DNA from: Pistricoccus aurantiacus
GTDB taxonomy: Bacteria > Pseudomonadota > Gammaproteobacteria > Pseudomonadales > Halomonadaceae
Length of the DNA stretch: 64,000 nucleotides
Direction: 5' to 3'
NCBI RefSeq assembly: GCF_007954585.1
Contig: NZ_CP042382.1
Span: forward strand, 2,294,001-2,358,000
Of the stretch, positions 53,041 to 61,865 are shown one piece after another. The position numbers and the translations under genes were made by a program. The first letter of the stretch is position 1; each line of letters opens with the position of its first letter. The notes under the pieces were generated by a model that made no database searches, had not been told where the DNA came from, and was given only the letters and a program-made list of their open reading frames with translations.

Positions 53041-54351
53041 ATGAAATTCAATACCATTTCCGTCGTGGGGCTTGGCTATATTGGCTTGCCCACCGCCGCC
53101 GTCATCGCGTCGCGTCAGCAGAAAGTCATTGGTGTGGACATGAATCCGCATGTGGTGGATACCATCAACCGCGGCGAAATTCATATCATCGAGCCGGAAC
53201 TGGACGCCATCGTGCACGCCGCCGTCAAGAAAGGCTACATGCGCGCCACCACCCAGCCGGAACCGGCGGATGCCTTCCTGATCGCCGTGCCCACCCCGTT
53301 CAAGGAGGAAAACGGCAAGCAGCACGAACCGGATCTGAGTTATATCGAGGCCGCCAGCAAGGCGATCGCGCCGGTACTGCAGAAAGGCAATCTAGTGATT
53401 CTGGAATCCACCTCACCGGTAGGGGCAACGGAAAAGATGACCGCCTGGCTGGCGCAGGCTCGCCCGGATCTGACCTTCCCGCACACGCATGAAGAAGACT
53501 CGGACATTCGCGTCGCCCACTGCCCGGAGCGGGTGCTGCCTGGCCATGTGGTACGGGAACTGGTGGAGAACGACCGAGTGATTGGCGGCATGACCGAAAA
53601 ATGCTCGCAAGCCGCCACCCGGCTGTATCAGCTTTTCGTTCAGGGGGAATGCGTCACCACCACCGCCCGCACCGCCGAGATGGCCAAGCTCACCGAGAAC
53701 AGCTTTCGCGACGTCAACATCGCCTTCGCCAACGAGCTATCCATCATCTGCGACAAGCTGGGTATCGATGTATGGGAACTGATTCGTCTGGCCAATCGCC
53801 ATCCTCGTGTCAATATTCTGCAACCGGGCCCTGGGGTGGGCGGACACTGCATCGCCGTGGACCCCTGGTTTATCGTCAGCAAGACTCCCGAGGAAGCGCA
53901 GCTCATCCATACCGCCCGCAAGGTCAACGACGGCAAGCCCCACTGGGTGCTGGACAAGGTCAAGTCGGCGGTGGCGGAATTTCTTCAGGAAAACCCGGAG
54001 AGAAACATCAAGGACGTCACCATCGCCTGCTTCGGGCTTGCCTTCAAACCGAACATCGATGACCTGCGTGAAAGTCCCGCCCTGGCCATCTGTCGCAATA
54101 TCGCCAACTGGCATTCCGGCGCCATGTGCTTTGTCGAGCCCAACATCAAGTTGCTGGATGAAGAACTGGCCCAGCATGGCAGCCTGGTGGATCAGCAGGA
54201 AGCGATAGAAAAAAGCGATGTGCTGGTGATGCTGGTGGATCACCGGGAATTCATGAACTCCAGGCGTCTGATAGCCAACGGAAAGAAAATCATCGATACC
54301 CGGGGGGTGTGGCTGATAGAAGAAACCCGCCAGGTGCCTTGCCTCACTTGA
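53041..54351 (+). CDS. wecC: UDP-N-acetyl-D-mannosamine dehydrogenase
   Basis: A 436-residue UDP-sugar 6-dehydrogenase oxidising UDP-ManNAc to UDP-ManNAcA with two NAD. Seen: VVGLGYIGLPTAAVIAS (residues 8-24), LVILESTSPVGATEKM, the WecC-type AHCPERVLPG, AKLTENSFRDVNIAFANEL, and the active-site cysteine in GPGVGGHCIAVDPWF (about residue 275). The start at 53041 gives the normal N-terminus; in-frame sequence upstream is not coding. The rest of the enterobacterial-common-antigen pathway is not next to it, so the product probably feeds a local polysaccharide. Confidence 0.95.
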   Translation: MKFNTISVVGLGYIGLPTAAVIASRQQKVIGVDMNPHVVDTINRGEIHIIEPELDAIVHAAVKKGYMRATTQPEPADAFLIAVPTPFKEENGKQHEPDLSYIEAASKAIAPVLQKGNLVILESTSPVGATEKMTAWLAQARPDLTFPHTHEEDSDIRVAHCPERVLPGHVVRELVENDRVIGGMTEKCSQAATRLYQLFVQGECVTTTARTAEMAKLTENSFRDVNIAFANELSIICDKLGIDVWELIRLANRHPRVNILQPGPGVGGHCIAVDPWFIVSKTPEEAQLIHTARKVNDGKPHWVLDKVKSAVAEFLQENPERNIKDVTIACFGLAFKPNIDDLRESPALAICRNIANWHSGAMCFVEPNIKLLDEELAQHGSLVDQQEAIEKSDVLVMLVDHREFMNSRRLIANGKKIIDTRGVWLIEETRQVPCLT

Positions 54352-54373
54352 GTTCCTCGATTTTGATCGCATG

Positions 54374-54407
54374 ACGTCAAGATCCGGACATCGGGTCTTG
54401 ACGTTTT
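54374..54407 (+). terminator. Intrinsic terminator after wecC
   Basis: CGTCAAGA and TCTTGACG pair (with extra CC/GG inside), followed by TTTTC. It lies 24 bases after the wecC stop and separates the wecBC unit from the ops-led polysaccharide operon. Confidence 0.75.
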
Positions 54408-54686
54408 CGACTTCACTCATTCGGCCTGCCATCACGCCGTGATGAAGGTCAGATGACCTATCGCCTCTTCTGCCACAAAGACACGCTCGGCAAGCCATCA
54501 CAAGCGCCTCGAGATGCGTATCCCTTCACCCTGTCGCGTATCGACGACACCGCAATCACAAAATTTATCTTCGCTAGCCCTAGAGCCCCAGTAGGAGATT
54601 TCCTACAATACCGCTCCACAGCGTCATCGCTCGACCACCAGCATTACCGCCATGCCCATGTACGATGGCGTAAGCTAAACTATAAG

Positions 54687-54789
54687 TTATTGTTTGGTAA
54701 CATATTTTTTATAATTTTGTGTTCGGCGGCAAGCCAATAAAGTAGGGTCCAGGGAAAATGTTCACGATAATCCCTGGGCGGTAGCGTGC
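54687..54789 (+). promoter_or_regulatory. Promoter and ops (RfaH) element of polysaccharide operon
   Basis: A perfect -10 TATAAT (54710-54715), with a weak -35 TTATTG 17 bases upstream, leads into a 5' leader. The leader contains the operon polarity suppressor core GGCGGTAGCGTGC (54777-54789), 36 bases before wzz, with CCAGGG/CCCTGG pairing just upstream as in JUMPstart leaders. In enterobacteria the ops element pauses RNA polymerase and recruits RfaH so long surface polysaccharide operons are read through. The rest of 54352-54825 shows no gene. Confidence 0.75.
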
Positions 54790-54825
54790 CTGACGCTTAA
54801 TTTAGCCATCACGGATTGACCCTTC

Positions 54826-55599
54826 ATGAACCAGCCTTCAGCCCCTTACTCGCAACACAATGACGAAATTTCTTTGGTCGATCTCGCCAAGATTCTGGTC
54901 AGGCGCTGGAAAGCCATGGCGGTTATTTTTGCTGTCGTGGTGATAGCTGCATTGATTTATGCCTTGCTGATGCCGCGTACCTATAGCTACATCTCTCTCT
55001 ATAGCGTTGCGGAACAGGGGCCGGACATGGCTTTGGAATCACCAGCAGCAGTAGTAGCCAAAGCACAGAATCTTTATCTAGGCCCTGAAACACGCGAATT
55101 ACTCGCTAGTACGGATTCAGAAAAAATAACCTTGCCGTTTGAAACCGAAATTAAGAACCCGACTGAAACCTTATTGATTGCATTGGCTTCGGAAGCAAAT
55201 GAAGATGATGCAGGTATCGTTGAGCAGCTTCATGGCAACTTGCTAGCGCGCTTGAAAGAGGGGCAGCAAGCCCTCGTTGAGCGGCGTCGAGAAGCGCTAA
55301 AGCGCCAACTTCGGGACGCGCAAGAATCTCTGAAAGTAGCCCAGCAATCCGAAAGTCCGAGCGCAGCGGAAATTACGACCAGCTTGATGGAGCGTATTGC
55401 CAATTTAAAAAACGCTTTAGAAGAGTTGCGCGGGGGCGAGGTTTCACAAACGGCAGTAAAAAGTCTGGAGCCAACGGGAACGGGGCGTAAATTGATTCTT
55501 GTAATGGCAATTGTGCTGGCAGGCTTGCTCGCGATAATGGGGGCGTTCGTCATCCAATTTATTAGTCTAGTGCGTAAAAGCCTAAACGAGCCTTTTTAA
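54826..55599 (+). CDS. wzz: Wzz-type chain length determinant protein
   Basis: A 257-residue inner-membrane polysaccharide co-polymerase that sets O-antigen or capsule chain length. Seen: N-terminal cytoplasmic EISLVDLAKILVRRWKAM, first helix (about 33-52, VIFAVVVIAALIYALL), a periplasmic region with a coiled-coil (about 140-205, rich in E/Q/R), and a second helix near the C-terminus (LILVMAIVLAGLLAIMGAFVI). The family motif in the first helix region and size match Wzz/PCP-1. First gene after the ops element. Confidence 0.85.
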   Translation: MNQPSAPYSQHNDEISLVDLAKILVRRWKAMAVIFAVVVIAALIYALLMPRTYSYISLYSVAEQGPDMALESPAAVVAKAQNLYLGPETRELLASTDSEKITLPFETEIKNPTETLLIALASEANEDDAGIVEQLHGNLLARLKEGQQALVERRREALKRQLRDAQESLKVAQQSESPSAAEITTSLMERIANLKNALEELRGGEVSQTAVKSLEPTGTGRKLILVMAIVLAGLLAIMGAFVIQFISLVRKSLNEPF

Positions 55600-55650
55600 T
55601 AATTGTTGAGTTGATGCGAGCTAAATATAAGCTGGCAGGTGATTGTTTTA

Positions 55651-56931
55651 ATGATAAAGCCTAAAGCGGTAATGTTTGTCAGGCTTGTCAATATCAGCCT
55701 GCGCGGCGTAACTCTACTTTCCAAGTTTTTCTTGATATTTTTGTTGGCACGTTTTTTGGAGCCAAAAGATGTAGCTTTATATGGTTTGATGGCAGCTACT
55801 ATTGGGTATTCTCTCTTTGCGCTTGGTTTTGACTTCTATACTTACAGCACTAGGGAGTTATTGGCGACTGAAAGAAAGCATTGGGCAGGGCTGCTGCGTG
55901 ACCAAGGTTGTTTCTTCGGCATTGTTTATCTTGTCGTGCTGCCTGCATTAAGTCTTATTTTTATATTCGGCTTATTACCTCTTTCCATGGCACCCTGGTT
56001 TTTTATTCTTGTCGTTTTGGAGCATCTTGCTCAGGAGTTGAATAGGCTACTGGTTGCCATGTCTCGGCAGCTACTTGCCAGCATAGTACTTTTCTTGCGC
56101 TCAGGGCTATGGGCCGCTCTTGTCGTTGTGATCTTCTGGGTATCGGAGGATTTACGCCAATTGGATCTGGTGTTTGCCGGCTGGAGCCTAGGAGTTGCAG
56201 CAGCCTGCCTATTAGGTGCAAGTGCGCTTTTTCGACTGCATGGAGGTTCGTTAAAACGTAATATTGATTGGTCATGGATAAGAAAGGGAATCAAAGTAGC
56301 GCTTCCTTTATTGATCGCCACTTTGGCAATACGAGGCGTATTCACCCTCGATCGCTACTGGGTACAAGCCGTAGCAAATGTGGATGTACTTGCCGCTTAT
56401 GTGCTGTTCGCCGGCGTAGCAAACGCGGTCATGTCGTTTCTCGATGCCGGTGTTTTCGTTTTTCTTTATCCCAAATTAATTTCCGCTTATCACCAAGCGG
56501 ACCGCACCGCTTTCAACAATGGCTTTCGCCAGCTATTTATTCAGACGCTAGCAGTTACAATTACTCTGTCGGGGTTGGCGGCGATATTGATATTTCCTTT
56601 GCTGGAATGGCTGAATCGCCCCGCCTATTCGAATAATCTTGCCGTTCTTTATTGGTTACTGCTGGCAATTTTTCTTTATGCTATGAGTATGGTACCGCAC
56701 TATGGGATGTATGCCATGTCTAGCGATCGCCCCATCATAGTGAGTCATATTATGGCATTGGTCATCTTTGTCATCCTGGCTTACTGGCTGACGGGCTGGT
56801 CAAGCCAATACGGTGTACCATTAGCATTATGCGGTGCTTTTTTAGGCATACTGATTTATAAAACTATTGCTTACCTGAAATTAAAAGGTAGACAGCACTG
56901 GCTGTTGGCAGAATCTTTGGTTTCCACTTGA
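55651..56931 (+). CDS. Wzx-like polysaccharide flippase
   Basis: A 426-residue membrane protein with about 12-14 helices of the MOP/PST polysaccharide exporter superfamily. Seen: the start FVRLVNISLRGVTLLSKFFLIFLLARFLEPKDVALYGL, which has the family pattern of an early helix with the LAR-x-L-x-P turn. It is AT-rich and codon-poor relative to flanking genes, normal for O-unit flippases. The ATG at 55651 is chosen; a GTG 12 bases upstream is possible. It translocates the lipid-linked repeat unit built by the following genes. Confidence 0.8.
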   Translation: MIKPKAVMFVRLVNISLRGVTLLSKFFLIFLLARFLEPKDVALYGLMAATIGYSLFALGFDFYTYSTRELLATERKHWAGLLRDQGCFFGIVYLVVLPALSLIFIFGLLPLSMAPWFFILVVLEHLAQELNRLLVAMSRQLLASIVLFLRSGLWAALVVVIFWVSEDLRQLDLVFAGWSLGVAAACLLGASALFRLHGGSLKRNIDWSWIRKGIKVALPLLIATLAIRGVFTLDRYWVQAVANVDVLAAYVLFAGVANAVMSFLDAGVFVFLYPKLISAYHQADRTAFNNGFRQLFIQTLAVTITLSGLAAILIFPLLEWLNRPAYSNNLAVLYWLLLAIFLYAMSMVPHYGMYAMSSDRPIIVSHIMALVIFVILAYWLTGWSSQYGVPLALCGAFLGILIYKTIAYLKLKGRQHWLLAESLVST

Positions 56932-56952
56932 ACCACGATAAACGGATAGTCT

Positions 56953-57951
56953 ATGTTCAACAACGCTTCGATTCTCATAACCGGCGGCACCGGTTCCTTC
57001 GGCCATACCTTCGTGCCCATGCTGCTGAAGCGCTTCAATCCCCGGCGAGTGATCATCTTCTCTCGCGACGAGATGAAGCAGTGGGAAATGGCCAAGCGGT
57101 TCCAGGGCGATACACGGGTGCGCTTCTTTATCGGCGACGTGCGCGACCGCGAGCGGCTGTACCGCGCCCTGGACGGGGTCGACTACGTGGTGCACGCGGC
57201 GGCCACCAAGATCGTGCCCACCGCCGAGTACAACCCCTTCGAGTGCGTCAAGACCAACATCAACGGCGCCATGAACCTGATCGATGCCTGTATCGACAAG
57301 GGGGTCAAGCGGGTGGTGGCACTGTCCACGGACAAGGCCAGCAGTCCGATCAACCTCTACGGCGCCACCAAGCTGGCCTCGGACAAGCTGTTCGTGGCGG
57401 GCAACTCCTATGCGGGCGGCCATACCACCCGCTTCGCGGTGGTGCGCTACGGCAACGTCATGGGCTCTCGGGGTTCGGTGATTCCGTTCTTCATGTCGGT
57501 CCGGGATAAGGGCGTGCTACCGATCACCGACGCGCGCATGACCCGTTTCATGATTTCCCTGGAGGAGGGCGTCGAGCTGGTCTGGCACGCCTTCGAGGAC
57601 ATGGAAGGCGGCGAGATCTACGTCAAGAAGATCCCGTCCATGAAGATGACCGACCTGGGTCGGGTGGTGGCCCCGGAAGCCGAACAGCACATCGTGGGCA
57701 TTCGCCCCGGCGAGAAGCTCCACGAACAGATGATCGGCGCCGAGGATTCCCACTACACCTACGAGTACCCGGAGCACTTCAAGATCCTGCCGGCCATCAA
57801 CAGCTGGGACCAGGACGCCAATCGCATCAAGGACGGCAAGAAGGTCGAGGAAGGCTTCGTCTATTCCAGTGATACCAACCGCGACTGGATGCGTGACGAG
57901 GAGCTGCGGGCCTGGATCGACGCCAACCGGGAAAAGATCGGGAGCATCTGA
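56953..57951 (+). CDS. pseB: UDP-N-acetylglucosamine 4,6-dehydratase (inverting)
   Basis: A 332-residue extended SDR starting the pseudaminic acid pathway; it dehydrates and C5-epimerises UDP-GlcNAc. Seen: ILITGGTGSFGHTFVPMLL (residues 7-25), IIFSRDEMKQWEMAKRF, VVHAAATKIVPTAEYNPFECVKTNI, the ALSTDKASSPINLYGATKLASDK catalytic region (lysine and tyrosine in YGATK), and VKKIPSMKMTDL. These match PseB/FlaA1. Back in GC-rich codon use after the AT-rich flippase. Confidence 0.96.
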   Translation: MFNNASILITGGTGSFGHTFVPMLLKRFNPRRVIIFSRDEMKQWEMAKRFQGDTRVRFFIGDVRDRERLYRALDGVDYVVHAAATKIVPTAEYNPFECVKTNINGAMNLIDACIDKGVKRVVALSTDKASSPINLYGATKLASDKLFVAGNSYAGGHTTRFAVVRYGNVMGSRGSVIPFFMSVRDKGVLPITDARMTRFMISLEEGVELVWHAFEDMEGGEIYVKKIPSMKMTDLGRVVAPEAEQHIVGIRPGEKLHEQMIGAEDSHYTYEYPEHFKILPAINSWDQDANRIKDGKKVEEGFVYSSDTNRDWMRDEELRAWIDANREKIGSI

Positions 57952-59120
57952 TGATTCCGTACGGTCGTCAGGATATACGGCAAGAGGATGTCGAGGCGGT
58001 ACTCGAGGTGCTGCAGTCAGACTTTCTCACCCAGGGGCCCCAGGTGCCCCGCTTCGAACAGGCGGTGGCGGAGAAGGTCGGCGCGCGCCACGCCTTGGCG
58101 GTCAACAGTGCCACCTCGGCGCTGCATATCGCCTGCCTGGCCCTGGGGCTGGGCGAGGGCGACTGGCTGTGGACTTCGCCGATCACCTTCGTCGCCTCCG
58201 CCAACTGCGGGCTTTACTGCGGCGCCAAGGTCGATTTCGTCGATATCGACCCGCGCACCTATAACCTTTGCCCGCAGGCGCTGGCCGCCAAGCTCGAACA
58301 GGCCGAGCGGGACGGGCGATTGCCCAAGATCCTGGTGGCGGTGCACCTGTGCGGGCAGCCCTGCGACATGCAAGCGATCCACCAACTGGCCCAGCGCTAC
58401 GGTTTCAAGGTCATCGAAGACGCCTCCCACGCCATCGGCGGCAAATATCAGAGCGAATACATCGGCAACGGTCGCTACAGCGATATCAGCGTGTTCAGCT
58501 TTCATCCGGTCAAGATCATCACCACCGCCGAAGGCGGCATGGCGCTGACCCACGACGATGCGCTGGCCGAACGCATGACCCTGCTGCGCAGCCATGGCAT
58601 CACCCGCGAACCGCACCTGATGACCCACGCGCCGGACGGCCCCTGGTATTACCAGCAGGTCGACCTGGGCTTCAACTACCGCATGACCGAATTGCAGGCC
58701 GCCCTAGGGGTCGCGCAGATGACTCGGCTGGATGACTACGTGGCAAGGCGCAACGCCCTGGCGGAGCGCTACGACACGCGGCTGGCGGAGCTGCCGCTGA
58801 CCACCCCCTGGCAGCATCCGGACAGCGTGTCCGCGCGCCACCTGTATGTGATCCGCCTCGATCTGACGCGAATCGAGAAAAGTCATCGCGACGTCTTCGA
58901 ATCCCTGCGCGAGCAGGGCATCGGCGTCAACCTGCACTATATTCCGGTGCATATGCAGCCCTACTACCGGCAGCTGGGTTTTCGGCAAGGCGACTTTCCC
59001 CAGGCCGAAGCCTATTATGAAGAAGCGATCAGCCTGCCGCTGTTCCCGACGATGAGCGACGCGCAACAGGATGAGGTAGTGGTTGCCGTCAGGTCGGCAG
59101 TGTCAGTGCAGGCATCGTGA
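57951..59120 (+). CDS. pseC: UDP-4-amino-4,6-dideoxy-N-acetyl-altrosamine transaminase
   Basis: A 389-residue PLP-dependent aminotransferase of the DegT/DnrJ/EryC1 family and second enzyme of pseudaminic acid synthesis. Seen: IPYGRQDIRQEDVEAVLEVL, LAVNSATSALHIACLALGLG, the PLP lysine region SFHPVKIITTAEGGM (about residue 185), and GFNYRMTELQAALGVAQ, with VNLHYIPVHMQPYY near the C-terminus. Its ATG overlaps the pseB stop by one base. Confidence 0.95.
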   Translation: MIPYGRQDIRQEDVEAVLEVLQSDFLTQGPQVPRFEQAVAEKVGARHALAVNSATSALHIACLALGLGEGDWLWTSPITFVASANCGLYCGAKVDFVDIDPRTYNLCPQALAAKLEQAERDGRLPKILVAVHLCGQPCDMQAIHQLAQRYGFKVIEDASHAIGGKYQSEYIGNGRYSDISVFSFHPVKIITTAEGGMALTHDDALAERMTLLRSHGITREPHLMTHAPDGPWYYQQVDLGFNYRMTELQAALGVAQMTRLDDYVARRNALAERYDTRLAELPLTTPWQHPDSVSARHLYVIRLDLTRIEKSHRDVFESLREQGIGVNLHYIPVHMQPYYRQLGFRQGDFPQAEAYYEEAISLPLFPTMSDAQQDEVVVAVRSAVSVQAS

Positions 59121-59166
59121 ACGTTTATCCCATCCTGTGTGTTGGTCCGCGCAGTAGGAGGTACCC

Positions 59167-59496
59167 ATGGCGATGGCTAAAAGCGCTGGCAATGAATTCG
59201 CTGATCATCTGGAAGGCAGCGATAATCGAGTCGCGTTGAGTGGCGGTTACTTGTATATCCATCGAGGAAAACGCTTGGTGCATATCGCCAGCATCCCTTC
59301 GCCGAATCTGCTTGCCGAACGCCTATCGGACAGCGTCGTAGAAAATACAGATACCTTTGTTGATGAGGCAGGAAATGAATATACCATCGTGATTGATTCC
59401 ACGATGGTGGGCATCACATGGTCGCTCGAAGAATACCCCACCGACCCGGATGTGATCAGGGAACTGCACTATGAAGTCAGACTCAACGACGACTAA
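59167..59496 (+). CDS. Unrecognised 109-aa protein, first gene of a HEPN-associated pair
   Basis: A small soluble protein without signal peptide or membrane segment. Predicted mostly beta-strand (VALSGGYLYIHRGKRLVHIASI, DEAGNEYTIVIDSTMVGITWSLEEY), acidic at its C-terminus. It is not a pseudaminic acid enzyme and I do not recognise a family. AGGAGG just upstream supports the ATG at 59167. Its last 26 bases overlap the next gene, a HEPN-like protein, so the two are translated together. It may be a partner (antitoxin-like or effector control), by analogy with other two-gene HEPN modules. Confidence 0.7.
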   Translation: MAMAKSAGNEFADHLEGSDNRVALSGGYLYIHRGKRLVHIASIPSPNLLAERLSDSVVENTDTFVDEAGNEYTIVIDSTMVGITWSLEEYPTDPDVIRELHYEVRLNDD

Positions 59497-60022
59497 GCAT
59501 TATGCTGACTTCGCGCGTTCCATCCAGGAGCTTCGGTTGCGATCTGAGCAGGACGATCCACTGATTCGTAGGCTGCTCTATGCCAATGTAGTCACTAGCC
59601 TTGAAGTCTATTTACAAGCTGTCGCCCTGCATTTGATTGACCAAGCGCCTTCTCTGGCCATCAGCGTCGCCAATGCCAAGAAATTCAAAAACGTTCGTAT
59701 GTCGCTCGAGTTCGCCTTGAGAAGCAATCTTCATCACTACCTGGTCACCCTGATTCGGCATATCAACTTTTATAACCTGTCGGACGTGGAACCGCTATTT
59801 CGCGAGGCGTTTGATATCAGAATCGAGATCACCGATGCGGTGCTTGACGTCATCCGCTGCCGACACGACATCGTGCATCGTAATGGCGAAGACAAACAGG
59901 GAAGACTGCACGAAATCAGCCCTGCTGCTATGGAGGGGGCACTCGAGGCGATGGATCGCCTGGTCAGTGACGTTGATCGCCAATTGTTGGAGAGGTTTGG
60001 AGCCCTGTTTACGCCATGCTGA
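59471..60022 (+). CDS. HEPN-like domain protein within the pse operon
   Basis: A 183-residue all-helical protein. Seen: YANVVTSLEVYLQ (about residues 37-49), a helix type common at the start of HEPN-like domains, and RHDIVHRNG at residues 131-139. The latter gives R-H-x3-H (R131, H136), fitting the R-polar-x3-5-H catalytic motif of HEPN ribonucleases. It overlaps the upstream small gene by 26 bases and pseF by 7 bases, so it is fully integrated in the operon, but its base composition is lower in GC than pseC and pseF. A toxin-antitoxin or RNase role is inferred; function in sugar synthesis is unlikely but not excluded. Confidence 0.72.
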   Translation: MKSDSTTTKHYADFARSIQELRLRSEQDDPLIRRLLYANVVTSLEVYLQAVALHLIDQAPSLAISVANAKKFKNVRMSLEFALRSNLHHYLVTLIRHINFYNLSDVEPLFREAFDIRIEITDAVLDVIRCRHDIVHRNGEDKQGRLHEISPAAMEGALEAMDRLVSDVDRQLLERFGALFTPC

Positions 60023-60726
60023 ATCACCGTGTCGCCATCATCCCCGCCCGAGGCGGCAGCAAGCGGATTCCGCGCAAGAATATCAAGGCGTTCGGGGGCA
60101 GGCCGATGATCGCCTGGTCCATCCAGGCAGCCTTGGCCAGCGGCTGCTTCGACCGGGTGATCGTTTCCACCGACGATAATGCGATCGCCGAGGTTGCCCG
60201 GCAATGGGGCGCCGAGGTGCCTTTCTTGCGGCCAAAAGAACTGGCGGACGATCATACCGGCACGATCCCGGTGATCGCCCAGGCCATCGACTGGCTGCGT
60301 GAACATGATCAGGCACCCCAGACGGTCTGTTGTCTGTACGCTACTGCGCCTTTCGTTCAGCCGGAAGACCTTCGGCGCGGCCTGGCGATTCTTGAAGAAC
60401 AGGCCGTTGACTACGCTTTTTCCGTGACCAGCTACGCCTTTCCCATTCAGCGCGCGATCCGTATCACACCTGAGGGCCGCGTAGCGATGTTCCAGCCCGA
60501 ACACGTCACCACCCGCTCCCAGGATCTCGAGGACGCCTTTCACGATGCCGGCCAGTTCTATTGGGGACGGGCCGAGGCCTGGTGCGAGGGCCGACCGATC
60601 TTTTCCGCGCAGGCCGCCCCGGTCATGCTGCCCCGGCATCGGGTACAGGATATCGATACGCCGGAAGACTGGCAGCGGGCCGAATGGCTGTTTCGCAGCT
60701 GGCAAGCCGAAACGGCGGCGTCATGA
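60016..60726 (+). CDS. pseF: Pseudaminic acid cytidylyltransferase
   Basis: A 236-residue CMP-pseudaminate synthetase. Seen: VAIIPARGGSKRIPRKNIKAFGG (residues 5-27; N-terminal nucleotide-binding loop), GCFDRVIVSTDDNAIAEVARQWGAEVPFLRP, CCLYATAPFV, and HDAGQFYWGRAEAW. It activates Pse with CTP for transfer. It overlaps the HEPN-like gene by 7 bases and pseG by 4. Confidence 0.95.
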   Translation: MLNHRVAIIPARGGSKRIPRKNIKAFGGRPMIAWSIQAALASGCFDRVIVSTDDNAIAEVARQWGAEVPFLRPKELADDHTGTIPVIAQAIDWLREHDQAPQTVCCLYATAPFVQPEDLRRGLAILEEQAVDYAFSVTSYAFPIQRAIRITPEGRVAMFQPEHVTTRSQDLEDAFHDAGQFYWGRAEAWCEGRPIFSAQAAPVMLPRHRVQDIDTPEDWQRAEWLFRSWQAETAAS

Positions 60727-61865
60727 GTCTTTCATCCGACGCATCGCCCATGGTTGTGGTCTTCCGTGTCGATGCCTCACTGACGATCGGCACCGGCCAT
60801 GTCATGCGCTGCCTGACCCTGGCGGACGCCCTGCGTGAGCAAGGCGCCGAGTGTCATTTCCTGTGCCGCGCGCATCCGGGACATCTGATCGAGGCGATTC
60901 GCGCTCAGGGATTCGACACAGATACCCTGCCTCTCCAGCCGGAAACCCTGGAAGAGCGTCAGGATACGCCTCGCCTCGCCCATGCGGATTGGCTGGGGGC
61001 GAGCTGGCAGGAAGATGCCCGCTGGAGCCGCGAGCTTATCGAAGGTTTACGTCCGGACTGGCTGGTGGTCGATCACTACGCCCTGGACAGGTGCTGGGAA
61101 GAGGCCGTGCTTCCCCCAGGCTGTCGATTGCTGGTCATCGACGATTTGGCGGATCGTGAACATCGCTGCGATCTGTTGCTCGATCAAAACCTCGGACGCC
61201 AGGCCGACGATTATGCCGGGCTCGTGCCCGAGCGCTGCACTCGTTTGATCGGCCCTCGCTATGCCTTGCTTCGCCCCGAGTTCGCCTGCCTGCGTGAGAC
61301 CAGTCTGGCCCGACGCGCGATGCCGCGACTCAAGCGGCTGCTGATCAGCATGGGCGGCATCGACAAGGACAATGCGACCGGCACGGTACTCGACGCCTTG
61401 GGCGATTGCCCGCTTCCCGAGGATTGTCGTATCAGCGTGGTGATGGGTGGCAATGCGCCTTGGCTTGCCCAGGTCAAGGACCAGGCCGCCACCATGCCCT
61501 GGCCCACCGAAGTGGCGGTGAATGTCACCGATATGGCCGAACGCATGGTTCAGGCGGATCTGGCCATCGGCGCGGCGGGCAGCACCTCCTGGGAGCGCTG
61601 CTGTCTGGGCCTGCCGACGCTGATGGTGGTACTGGCGGTGAATCAACGCATCATTGCCGGTGCACTGCAAGCGATGGGCGCCGGTGGACTGATTGGGGGT
61701 AGCGATACGCTTCGCTTTGCATTACCCGAGGCATTACGTGCGCTCCTGACACCTAACACATTGACAACCATGAGTCGGGCCGCCGCTGATCTCACGGATG
61801 GTCAGGGGCTCACTCGTTTGTGTACCGCCATGCATGCCCACAGCCAGGCCGTGTCCGATGAATAG
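60723..61865 (+). CDS. pseG: UDP-2,4-diacetamido-2,4,6-trideoxy-altropyranose hydrolase
   Basis: A 380-residue GT-B-fold hydrolase removing UDP in the pseudaminic acid pathway. Seen: FRVDASLTIGTGHVMRCLTLADALREQG (catalytic histidine in GTGHVMRC), DWLVVDHYALD, LLISMGGIDKDNATG, and the GSTSWERCCLGLPTLMVVLA nucleotide site. The start at 60723 overlaps the pseF stop (ATGA) and gives a 9-residue leader before the first strand. Confidence 0.94.
   Translation: MSLSSDASPMVVVFRVDASLTIGTGHVMRCLTLADALREQGAECHFLCRAHPGHLIEAIRAQGFDTDTLPLQPETLEERQDTPRLAHADWLGASWQEDARWSRELIEGLRPDWLVVDHYALDRCWEEAVLPPGCRLLVIDDLADREHRCDLLLDQNLGRQADDYAGLVPERCTRLIGPRYALLRPEFACLRETSLARRAMPRLKRLLISMGGIDKDNATGTVLDALGDCPLPEDCRISVVMGGNAPWLAQVKDQAATMPWPTEVAVNVTDMAERMVQADLAIGAAGSTSWERCCLGLPTLMVVLAVNQRIIAGALQAMGAGGLIGGSDTLRFALPEALRALLTPNTLTTMSRAAADLTDGQGLTRLCTAMHAHSQAVSDE

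Noticed and set aside
54453-54740. 95-codon plus-strand frame in the wecC-wzz gap
   Set aside because: No ribosome site, no motif, and it covers the promoter and leader region with the ops element.
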